Part shown: positions 49,101 to 59,822 of the stretch, one piece after another
Position numbering within the stretch: position 1 is the first letter of the stretch
Layout: each line of letters opens with the position of its first letter
Assembly (NCBI GenBank): GCA_951799425.1
Contig: OX637395.1
Location: forward strand, 6,598,951 to 6,662,950
Source of the DNA: Ilex aquifolium
Lineage: Eukaryota; Streptophyta; Magnoliopsida; Aquifoliales; Aquifoliaceae
Reading direction: 5' to 3'
DNA: 64,000 nucleotides
The notes under the pieces: model-generated
The model's database searches: none
What the model was told of the DNA's origin: nothing
The model's input: only the letters and a program-made list of their open reading frames with translations
Translations under genes and position numbers: made by a program

Positions 49101-50560
49101 CCTGCAAAGTAGCAATTTGTCAATTGAAGATTCAAAAACGTAAGCACATTTTACAAATTACTCGCAATAATTTGATTCACAGAGTATTGCAACCATGCAA
49201 CAACACTATATCATAAACCAATAAACTTCTTGTTAGACTAAATCAATGTTACCTAGATCGTGGATCAATTTGATACTTGATATTGAATACGTGATAGGTT
49301 TTATAGCAATTAGTTTTGAAACCCTTGTATTGATCGCTTTCACTACTATACAAAATCATATATAATAATACATCCATAAACACAGTCCATAACTATTTAG
49401 TTTACATTAGTGCTCGAATTTCTATTGTCTAAAATTTTATATCCACACACACTTAGTCAATTAATATTCATATTATACTTGTGATACATGTTTCAAAGCA
49501 AATGATTTAGGGTTAATATTATAATTTGGGGTCGAACATTTAAGTGATTTGGATCGCGAACCCACCCCATTTGGTCGTTAGAGGTTTATCAATTTCTGGT
49601 AACTCTGTGCTAAATACAAGAAGGTCCAGTTAATCTATAAATTGTTCTGAACTAACCTATGAATTCTTTTGCTGCCAGCTGACAATATGGTTTCTATTGA
49701 TTGAGGAATCTACAAGCAGTTTTATTCCTAGTAACCCTATTGCAACTTTTCCCTAAATTTATCAAAAGAGAGTCACAACTCAAAAGAAAACAGGCATCTA
49801 TGAAGGGTTTGAAAGCTGGTATGGTGGATGAGTTGTGACAACAGTCCTTTATTCGGTAAGCATGCCATATCTCCAACTGATGTAGCCTGTATTTATCTCT
49901 TATAATCCAAAATTGCCGAACCATCTGAAAGAACCCCAAAAACTCACTATTTATTTTGCTCAAAATCAACAATCAGATTTTCTTGATTCCTAATTGTTCC
50001 AGATACAATTAACATTACACCCGCATCAGAATTTCCGAATCCTGAACTTCCCCCACGAACAAAACCATCACAAACCCACCTCCCGACAAAAATCGCCACA
50101 AATCCTAGAAGTTTTCATATTGGGCAAAAGATACAAAATTCCGCTCAAACCAAGGATTCATCAAATTGTGGAAAGAAATCCATAAATATCTTCTCCCCAT
50201 TTCTTCAAAATCACCCCTAATTAACTACACACTTCTCCTCATCAATTACCCACAAAGAAACTGAAATAAAATAAGTAACAGAACATGAAATAAAAGAAAT
50301 GCAAAGTTCATAGCCAGAAACATCACGAACCCTTAACAACTGATACGTTATAACCAACAATAATAACTTAACAGTAAAAGACGGAATATGATTTTCAGAA
50401 GAAATTAGCATTCAATGACCAAAAAAAAAGAAGAAATTGACATTCAAACAGAAACCCATCCACTTACTTGGGCAGAAGTCTTATCTTGGACTCAGACAGA
50501 AACAATGAGAGAGAAAGTGTCTCAATGACTTTTGAGGTTGAGGGCCCAGCTCTCTCTATC
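49101..50560 (-). other. 5'UTR exons and leader intron of the MFSD12-like gene, with upstream leader
   Basis: A donor CCAA|GTAAGTGG (intron starts at 50467) and an acceptor TACTTTGCAG (exon restarts at 49101) frame a leader intron of about 1.37 kb upstream of the ATG at 49049. The first leader exon, about 50468-50560, is CT/CA-rich (CTCTCTATCTCTCCCCCTC on the plus strand). No transposon or gene was recognised inside the intron. Confidence 0.5.
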
Positions 50561-50848
50561 TCTCCCCCTCTCACACACACACACGTTACATGCAGAAATA
50601 TGCATCACACTTCTTGCTTTCTTTGAACGATTGCTTTGAAACTGGTACCAAACAACCAATGAACTGATAGGACCTCCAACTATAAAAGTAGCGCGAAAAG
50701 ACTATTTGGTCCTTAATGAATAAAATATGCACCGACTGGCGGCAGATGCGTAGCCTTTCATGTCAGCTGTCATGTCATTTTGTCATTTTTTTTAAATCTT
50801 TAATTTTGAACAATGTAGCTTTACTGTTTCTAAACAATAATTTTGATC

Positions 50849-51716
50849 AGTGTAGCTTTACTATATCTTTAAGAACACCCTTCTATTATCTAAAACATCA
50901 CTGACACCCCTTCTAATTTATATTTAAAAACCACTTATTACCTGGCCATTAAATCACAATTTCTAACAAAACAAAATTCATCTAAAATACTAAAATTGTC
51001 CCTACATAAACCTCAAACAATTTTTCTATATAAAATTCTAGTCAATTAAAATCTATTTTTTTACATATTAAAATTTGAGTTGATTAAAATTTATTTTTCT
51101 ACATATTAAAATTTGACCCGATTAAAATTCGATTCGAGTTGATTAAATTTTTTTTTTTACATATTAAAATTCGAGCTTATTAATTTTTTTTTACGTATTA
51201 AAATTCGAGCAAATTTGAGCTCAACTTTAGTTATTAGCGCCGATTAAAATTCGCTTCGAATCAATTAAAATTTATATTTTTTACTTATTAAAATTTGTGC
51301 CAATTAAAATTTGATTCAAGTTGATTAAAATTTATTTTTTACGTATTAAAATTTAAGTCGATTAAAATTTATACTTTTTTACGTAAATTCGGGCCGATTA
51401 AAATTCAATGCGAGTTGATTAAAATTTGATTCGAGCTGATTAAAAATAAAATTTAATCGGCTCAAATGAAATTTTAATCGGCTCAAATTTTAATACATAA
51501 AAAAATTCATAAAATATAGGGGGTCTCATTAAAAATATGTCTATTTAGAGGGGTGTGGATAACATTTTTCCTAAAACATATTATGGACAATTTAGTAAAA
51601 TTGTATTCTAGTTAAAACATTTTAATCTGACAGGGGTGTAAGTGAATATTTAAAAAATATAAGAGATGTCTTTGAAGATATAATAAACTATAAAGGGTGT
51701 AGTTGAAATTTTCCTA
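50849..51716. mobile_element. Inverted-repeat element carrying a minisatellite
   Basis: The left end (TATATCTTTAAGAACACCC ... CACTGACACCCC) is matched by the complement of the right end (TATATCTTCAAAGACATCTC ... CACTTACACCCC). The interior at about 51036-51470 is a degenerate tandem array. Ends are approximate and the target duplication is unresolved. Confidence 0.5.
51036..51470. repeat. Degenerate minisatellite, units of about 40-90 bp
   Basis: Around seven units, each with ACRTATTAAAATTYGAG followed by GATTAAAATTYGATTCGAG and GTTGATTAAAATTTATTTTT. The array closes with inverted copies (TTTAATCGGCTCAAATG), so part of it is palindromic. Confidence 0.6.
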
Positions 51717-51720
51717 CATT

Positions 51721-51890
51721 AAAATTTAACATCCCAAAAATTATAATTCTCAAAAATTATAAAATGACCGCGAAAAGTTGTTTGTATTTTAAGATCAATC
51801 TAAAAATAATAGTGTAACTCTCGAGTTTGGCACGTGTTGTGAGTGGGGGTCGTGACAGTTTGACATCAGAACATGATAATTTTTTTGAAA
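51721..51890 (+). mobile_element. LTR end with decayed primer-binding site (Ty3/gypsy-like fragment)
   Basis: GTAACTCTCGAGTTTGGCAC, GTGGGGGTCGTGACA and then TTTGACATCAGAAC, which is two or three changes from the TGGTATCAGAGC tRNA-Met primer-binding site found after many plant LTRs. No internal domain follows. Confidence 0.4.
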
Positions 51891-52067
51891 GTTATAGTGT
51901 TAATTATTTTTTGGAAATCAATTGCATCTATTAAGGTAGATCAACTTTAATAGAAACTCAAATCCTTACCTAAATTTGAGTAAAAATAAAAAATAAAAAG
52001 CTTGATTTGGTATAGACCTCTCTAATTGAGAAACTCAAATTTAAAGGAAGAGAAATCCAATTTAAAT

Positions 52068-52812
52068 GGGTGAGGCTATTTTCACCTCTACAAATCTCTG
52101 TTCCTACCTGATGAAACTATAAATCATAAAATTACTAAGTTCAACTCATTTATACTCACCTCCATAGTAACTAAGTTTATCTCATTTTATACCCACCCTA
52201 TTAATAATTAAACTTGTCTCAATCTTTACTTTTAGGGTTTCTTTCTATATATACTCAACTAGATTATTTACTAAAATTGAACAAACAATTATGTATTGAT
52301 TGTGTGATTCGAGGAGAGAGACTTGGTGATCTTTTTCTATTTCTTTTTTAAGAAACTTAGCTTCAGAAGCGACCTACAACGAAGATTTCAAGAGATTTCT
52401 TTATGTATATTGAGAAATTGCGTGTGAAGTAGATATTTTTCTTTACGAATTCTTTCAACTGACGATTAAGAAAGTAAGAAAGAGAAGTGTAAAGAGAAAT
52501 CGAAGCACTATTTTGACGATGAGTTCGGAGATGATAAAAATTAGACCGCGACAACTGAAGTAATTTACATGAAAGAAACCCATATTGAAATCCAATTGAG
52601 TATATTTTATGTATAAATTGTGTGAGATAGGTATATAAAAAAACCCTAAAGGTGAAGATTAAGATAAATTTTGTTATTAATGAGATGAGTATAGAATGTG
52701 GTGGACTTAGTTACTAGTAGGATGTGTATAAAAAAGGTAAATTTAGTAATTTTATTATTTATAATTTAATAAGGTGGAAACGGAGATTTGTAGGGTGGGA
52801 ATAGCTCCACCC
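52068..52812. mobile_element. Long-TIR MULE-like element, 745 bp
   Basis: Arms of about 250 bp are inverted copies: GGGTGAGGCTATTTTCACCT and TACAAATCTCTGTTCC on the left against GGGTGGAGCTATTCCCACCC and TACAAATCTCCGTTTCC from the right, continuing through ATAAAATTACTAARTT and CACCTTTAGGGTTT. Flanks AATTTAAAT (52059-52067) and AATTTAAAG (52813-52821) agree at 8 of 9 bases, as expected of a MULE target duplication. No coding capacity. Confidence 0.7.
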
Positions 52813-53035
52813 AATTTAAAGGAGGATAAACTCAAATTTAAATAAAGGTAAAATATGATCATTAGATCTTTAAAGGAAGCCTAAATTTTAACATTAAATA
52901 TTTGGGTAGGGATTTGCGGAGGCCTACATTGATTTGATATGAGTATGAGTCTAGCATTAGAAAAAAAATTTAAGAGTTTTTTATCCAAAATTAAATTTGA
53001 ATTTAAAAAATGATAAGGATTATAGATGCTCTTAT

Positions 53036-53958
53036 TAGAGCATCTCCAATACTGACTCAAATGTAGACTCAAATTTAAATTTGAGTTAAAATGGCTCAAA
53101 AAATTTCTCCAACCTTGGACTCAAACCTATATCAAATTAAAACAAAACTTATTCTAGACTCAAATTGAAGCATACTTAAATTCTATACCAAATTTTTAAC
53201 GGTAACTTTTTAACCTATCCAAAACTAAAAGAATTTTTCGACAACTTGTTTTCTACCTCTTTTTGCCTCTCTCTACTACGTTGCTTCCATTGCCGACAAT
53301 CACTGAAGGTTTCACAAAGTTTGAAGGCAGTAAGTAAGTTTTTTCCTTTTCATCTTCCATCTTATTGATTTCTTGTATTTTTCAAAACCCTAATCTCATC
53401 CATATTTCATACTATATAAACCCTAAGCTACCCATCAAAATTTTCTTTGATTTTTTTGAATTAAATACTATCGGTAGTACAATTTCAGGCCACTGATTCT
53501 TCCTAAAATTTCAAGCCTTCACTACCCACAAATTTAGAAAATTCGTCATTTTATTTCTTCAATCTTGCATTTTTGTTAAAAAAAATATTTTTGTGTGTTC
53601 TTCAGACCAGACCCATATCAAAATAGTTATATTTTTTTTCTTTTTCTCTTTTTGGATTTATAAAAAATGATAAAGGATTAGAACAATCTTAGAATTTTGG
53701 GGTGGTTTCTTTATTTCCATGTAGTGTTGTATACATTTTTTTTTGAATTACCCATTTATAGAGAGATATGAAAGTTTCATTTATTTTATCAAATATAATG
53801 ATTTGAATGACACAAAAAAATGAGTTTTAGGATAATAAAGAAATTTTTTAAAAGATTAGAGTAGATATTTGAGTTTGTCCATTGGAATACTCTATATCAA
53901 ATCAAACTTTTTACCCAAATTTGAATTTAAATTTGAGTCATAGTTAGAGAAGCTCTTA
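53036..53958. mobile_element. Tourist/Harbinger-type MITE-like element, 0.92 kb
   Basis: The left end TTAGAGCATCTCCAATACTG, followed by ACTCAAAT blocks, matches the complement of the right end (TAAGAGCTTCTCTAACTATG, then ACTCAAAT). TTA at both borders fits the 3-bp target site of PIF/Harbinger elements. The interior has a CT-rich leader-like stretch (53235-53300) but no gene. Confidence 0.5.
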
Positions 53959-55003
53959 GAACTCTAATTGCATATAATTGAATAAGGATGTCATTTTTGG
54001 AATTAGAGCCAATTTATGTGATCAGAAAACCCGGAACATTAGAAATAGAATCGATCTTAGTTTATTTTATTATGATTAGACCCCAAAAGTTTATATCTCA
54101 ACTCACAAAAATTACTAACTGTGGTACTGCATCTGTAAGAATCAAATCCTAATCTGTGAGAATTCCAATCTATCAATTCAAAATCTTACTAATTTTGTTC
54201 AAATTTAATCACTACGGGTCAAATTTTTAAGTCAATTTTTTTAAATATGCATAGCATTGGGTTTTTTGAAATGAAAGATTAGGGGAATCAAGTTGATTCA
54301 ATCAACCAGTGTTAAAGGTGCTCTAGGGTGTTGTCTTTCTTGTCTTCATACTCTTAATTGATCATAACTTTATTTCTTTTTTTGGTCTTTACTTATCTAT
54401 CAAATCAACGAGTTTCCCTAATATATTCATAAATAATAAAGTACATGACCTTTTAAATCTTAAAAGACATAAAAAATTACTTTTATTTTTTGCAATTAAA
54501 ATCGTCTTAAAATTATATTTGTGTTTAGTCTAATAGTTGAAAATTATTGTTAATTTTTATTTTCTCGCCCAAAATATTCGAGAGAACCATGTCAATATTT
54601 ATGACATGGTATCACCAACCAATAAAATTTTAAATGGGTAAAATAAACTATACTTTGGTAGTTATTAACTTACATATAAGAAGAGTGAGTAGTTATCTGG
54701 TTACATGGATGAATAGTTATTGACTTGTGTGGAGTCCACTTTCTTATTTGTCTGCATATTATTAGTTGATAATATCACGTGACAATACTAACGTGGTATT
54801 ACCGTTACAATAAATATTTTTTCCATCCCATCACTACACAATTCAGCGGGAGACGCGTGACTGGACTCTAGCATTCTTTTTTAGCAACTGCCGGACTGGC
54901 CCACCTAATTTAACGTGGATATGCGGAGTCACATGAAAGAGTAGCAGCCTATAAACTAATTAGCCTAGCCCACCCATTGTGTGGCATTTAGCGAAAATGA
55001 AGT
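53959..55003. other. AT-rich intergenic DNA, no gene seen
   Basis: Unique-looking AT-rich sequence without credible ORFs, RNA genes or clear repeat ends. Confidence 0.5.
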
Positions 55004-55011
55004 ATTAATAT

Positions 55012-55359
55012 GGGGTAAATTATACTTACACCTCTAAACAATCACCATTTTTTCACTTTGTCCCTTCAACTATTAAATTTTTTACATGATACCCTAAACT
55101 ATGTCATTAGTTTCACATTGTCCCACTTATTAATGTCCGTTACATATTTAACAAAAAATTATTTCATTTTGTCATCTAAATTATGTAATTTTTTTCACTT
55201 TACCTCGACACGTAAGAGATTTTCATCCAAAAAAATAATAGACATTTGCGATAAGGGCAATGAAAAACAAAAGTGTTAGTTGAAGGTGCAATGTGAGAAA
55301 TTTAATAATTGAGGGGATAAATTGAAAAATGGTTTAAGGGGTGTAAGCATAATTTACCC
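55012..55359. mobile_element. MULE-type MITE, 348 bp
   Basis: Starts GGGGTAAATTATACTTACACC and ends with the inverse of GGGTAAATTATGCTTACACC. Flanks ATTAATAT (55004-55011) and ATTAATTT (55360-55367) agree at 7 of 8 bases. The internal layout (CACTTTGTCCCTTCAACTAT and similar) is that of the MITE in SOSEKI intron 3. Confidence 0.7.
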
Positions 55360-58300
55360 ATTAATTTGATGGAAGCTTATTTAATGGTTAATTTCAAAAG
55401 GATGAGTTGATTAAAAGATGTCAATTAAATGCGTACATTTGGAATTATTGGTTAAATTTGATAAATGTAAATTTATGTGTATAAAGTTGAATTTTATTCT
55501 ATTGTTCATATTACTATGTTGTTTCTAAATGATTTTGTTAAGGTAGAATTGGGGCGTAATATTAAATCCAATAAATGAGATGGGCCGTGTTTTTAAAGGG
55601 GAAATTATAAGGGGTATACAAAATTAGACTTAATTGTCAAAATGTACACAACTTTTAGAGTGTGTTTGACATGACTTAAAAAAAATATTTTTGGGACTTT
55701 TAACTTATGAAAAATACTTAAAAAAAAAAAAAATAGTGTTTGGCTTAACTTGTTAAAAACACTTTTTGATAAGTAAAAGTAATTTGGACACTTAAATAAG
55801 TTAATAAAGAAAAGTAAAAATAATTAACTTTTACTTTTAAAAATCACTTCTCATTTTCTCCTCGCTCCCCGATACCTCTCTGCAAGTCCCCCAATACCTC
55901 TGCCAAAACCCTTCATGTAGCCCTTTTAATCTCGACGCCGATGCCGACAATTTATTCTCTCATCTCGCCGACCAACGACACTACCTTCTCTCTCGCCAAC
56001 TACCAACGACGCCGAAGCCGTCTTCTCTCACATCGATCTTTGTTGTATGTTGGTCTAACCAAATCCCTTCAAACGAGGTACAATATCTTCTTAAGTCTTA
56101 ACTAATTTTATATTATCTGTTGCAACGATTTGTTTATAATTTGTTGTGTGTTGATGTATTTTGGTTTGTGATTTTTTTTTGATGATGAAATTTTTGGAGA
56201 TCTTAGAAAGATTTTGGGGAAACTGTTTTTTATTTTTTTGATCCATGATTACTATGAAAATCACTATATTATTTTACTTCCATAATTCATTGCTCATTCT
56301 CACATTTAATTTTTAGCAAAACTGGACAGTTTGATAGAATGCCCACCAACTGTTTGATAAAATGGCTTACATGAGCTATGGATTTTTTCTTATGTTTGGG
56401 GCTGTTAGTTTTCTTGTGTTGTAAAGCAGCGTAGAATAGTCTGGAAGTACTGGGGTATGGTCAGTGTGTGTGACTCTCACTAGTCACCTCCGTGCTTGGC
56501 TATGAAAAGTAGCAACAGAAACTAAGCCACACTGACTGCATTAACTGTGGCACTCTCCCATACCCTGCAACTCTCTCTCTCTCCATTGTTAAAGTATCTG
56601 TTCATCTATCTTGATACGATTAGGTCGAGTGCTATCCATGTTTTTTAATCTGATACTGTTATATGTTTCGCTTAAACATGAGACTCATGTGAGTAGGCTA
56701 ATTTATATAAATGTTTCTGAATAAATTCGACGTTATTAAATCAGTCAATACCCCTATTTGATGTCGCGATATGGCAAGAACATCTAGTCATGTTTAACTT
56801 TTTCTAGTTACCATCTCACACATAACAATCGATATTGTTCCATGACAACAAGCTCGATGCGTCTCACTAAGTCAATGGTTGATACCACTGAACTTGAACC
56901 ATCTCTCTCACTATCAGTTGAACAAAAGCACAGTACCTAACGTGTCTCCCAGCGTTATACTCATATATGTTATATGACATAATATCTACATGTATCATGA
57001 TAGAGACTTAATATTTTGATGTTGTACCTCAAATTGGTGCACTATTTTGTTCGACTTCAATTGTTTTTCATGCTCCAGCCATGTAAGTTTCCCTTTGCCG
57101 TGTTTATCTTATCTCCTTTCTCCTGTTTCTTTTGTCCACTCAGTTCTTTTCCTTTGTTTGAAAGTTTTGAAAAATTAAGAACAATGAAATTTTTTCCAAG
57201 TGTATTAGATGTAGTGTAAACCAAATGTTTAACTTAGGAAGTTCTTATGTGTTTGTACATACATTAACTTGTCTATTGGTACTCTCCTTTTATTTTTATT
57301 TTCCCCTTCCCTGATTTCTTCTTGTTTAAGTGCAAGAATTTTATGGCTTACATGTTTTTCGCCCCTAATTTGTACCATTGTTTCACCTGTTCTTTTAGCA
57401 AATAATTGGAAGGAGAGATGGCTTGTTCTGTCCTGGTTAAGTTGGCCACTTATCAAGTTCGCCTTGGCAGCTTAATTAAAAATTGCACTTATTGAATCCT
57501 GAGCTTTGTCCTTAACACATCTCTGGTTTCCTTTAATAGTTCAACAACAGGATTATATTAATTGGGATCAAAATTGTTAGTTTGGCGAATCAAGTAGTTT
57601 ATAATAGGTGCTTTGTTGATTTTTTTGAAAATCTCGTTTTGCCTTCTATTGTGGGTATGGCTGTATTGCATGATTCAAGGCAATTGTCTGTTCTTCGATT
57701 GAAGTAGGTGTTGGTTTCTGATGATAAAGGGTAAGGTTGCCTCTTTATGCAAAATAGGGGAGTAGGTTGATGTCGCTGGTTCAATGAGCAGACAGCCTAT
57801 TACGAGGGACTTATTTTTGATTCTTTTGTAAAGTCTCTTGGCTTCTTTTATTCATTTTGGGTTAAAGTCTTGTTAAGGCAGGGTCTGTCTGTCTTTTATT
57901 CTATTGTAAATAATTTTTGAGTAATAAAATAAAGTGTTGATTTGTTTAAAAAAAAATTATTTGCATCAAATAGTAGAAGCTTACACATGAGTGATGAAGA
58001 AATCCATAGTAGTGAACTCCAAGCTTACACTTGGGTTCATTAGGAAAATTGTATCGCTTAGATGGGGGAGTGTAAGAGATAAGTAATGCCGTCGTAAAAA
58101 TATTTGTGATGATGATTTGTCATCGTAATACTTTTTGAGCTATTACTTATTATGACACAATGAATGTTGTCGTAAAGGTGTCAAAAAAAAACCTTCCTTG
58201 TAGTGACAATCAATTAGAGTGCTAGTTTGGAGTGTGAATTGTTTGATCATGTCTTTAGATCATTGGTATTCCATGGTTACCTTTTCATTTTTGTGAATTT

Positions 58301-58368
58301 ATGTAACTATTTGATAAATTACCACTCAAAATGTATCATGGGATAACCATTGACATTTTTAACAAAAT

Positions 58369-58371
<3 letters not shown>

Positions 58372-58428
<57 letters not shown>
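58372..58428. repeat. (AC)n(AT)n microsatellite
   Basis: About 22 AC units followed by about 7 AT units. Confidence 0.9.
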
Positions 58429-58586
58429 TTGATTATGAAGGGCATATTTGTAATTATGATGCAAATAAATATTTTTTTAATTGACCATCCAAACACAATT
58501 TTTGTAAAATCATTTTTATTTAAGTACTTTTTTTAATGAGCATCCAAACGATGCTTATGGAAGAAAGTATTTTTTAATAAAATATT

Positions 58587-59124
58587 GGGTTAATTGCACT
58601 AGAGGTCCTCAAAGTATGAGGTTTGTCTCATTTTGGTCCCCAATATTTCAATTGCATCATTTTGGTCCCTAAAGTATTGTATATGTTTCTATATAGTCTT
58701 CTAAGCAGATAACGTTCAAATTGCTAACAACTTTTTATCATAAACTTGACACGTAATACTTAAATATGGTCAAAAATAATTTTGATAGTTCTTAAACAAA
58801 ATTTGGGTAGCTCTTGACAAAAATTGTGTAATAGGGATAGCTTTTGACCAAAATTTGAATAGCTCATGATCAAAACTGTGTAATTTGAGTAACTATTTTG
58901 AGTAAAAATTTGGTCAAGAATTATCTAAATTATTTTTTTGTCCATATTTAAGTATCACATGACAAGTTTGTGATAACAAATCGTTAGTAATCTGAACGCT
59001 GTCTGCTTAAGGGACCATATAAAAACATATTCAATATTTCAGGGACTAAAATGATGCAATTGAAATATTGGGGACTAAAATGAGACAAATTTCATACTCC
59101 AAGGACCTCCAATGCAATTAACCC
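58587..59124. mobile_element. MULE-type MITE, 538 bp, with perfect 9-bp target duplication
   Basis: TAAAATATT is present at 58578-58586 and again at 59125-59133. The element starts GGGTTAATTGCACTAGAGGT and ends with the inverse of GGGTTAATTGCATTGGAGGT; the inverted similarity runs about 150 bases (TCTCATTTTGGTCCCCAATA, TTCAATTGCATCATTTTGG). It has no coding capacity. It sits inside the larger element at 55662-59190 and so is younger. Confidence 0.85.
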
Positions 59125-59822
59125 TAAAATATTTTTTAAAAAGTAATTATTCAAGAAGTACTTTTAAATTCAATAAGTCATTCCAAACACTGACATAGTG
59201 TAATTTTTAAAACAATGAATGGTGCAATGCAAATGTTAGAAACTCCAAGGGGTGTCGTTGTAATCATCCCTCTGAAAATGGCTAGATTTCACCCATACAA
59301 TATGGAAGGTCCAATCCCAAAAGGTAAAAATGTTTAGCCACATAACAGGAGTGTCATGTCTTGTTGTGTTGTTTGTGTGTCGTGTGATTTTCAGTATTTA
59401 TCGTGATTTTATTAATAAAAAATTATTTAATTCTATAATAATTCATATAATATTATTTAAAAAAATTTAAAAATTATAAAATAACTATTTTCTGTCTATA
59501 GTATTACCAATTAAATACTTATTTTTTTGTCTACAATACTCGTTAATCGTATTATTCGTGTCTAATCTTAATTTAATATATTTATTTTATGTGTTAATTA
59601 ATTAGGTCATTTTTTAGTTTGTGTCAAGTCGGGTGTGTGTTGGGTTCGAGTTTGTGAGTAAAATTGAAATCTCTGCAGAACATGAATAGACGAAGACATT
59701 ATTGAAGTATAGTATTGAAAAGTAATATTCCGACACCGTAACTAGACCTCGTAGGACAAAGAGAAGAGAGGTCCTGAACACCAGCAAGGATGTCTAAATA
59801 GAAAGCAAGTGGGAGGAATTGA

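Larger units (their letters stand above)
55662..59190. mobile_element. Large TIR element (about 3.5 kb) interrupted by a MULE
   Basis: The left end GTGTTTGACATGACTTA matches the complement of the right end GTGTTTGGAATGACTTA. TGTTTGG-type ends suggest hAT or a related class. The interior holds a CT-rich leader-like section (55850-56040), AT-rich sequence and, at about 57830-57960, something like an mRNA or LINE 3' end (GAGTAATAAAATAAAG then A-run). No transposase was recognised. The MULE at 58587-59124 is inserted near its right end, and an (AC)n(AT)n tract lies at 58372-58428. Confidence 0.45.

Noticed and set aside
57830-57960. LINE 3' end or processed mRNA fragment ending GAGTAATAAAATAAAG and an A-run
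   Set aside because: No reverse-transcriptase frame or parent gene is recognised; noted only within the larger TIR element.
58060-58205. CACTA transposon end (complement of CACTACAAGGAAGG near 58195-58205)
   Set aside because: Only one terminus is seen, with no partner end or 3-bp duplication, so it was not listed as an element.
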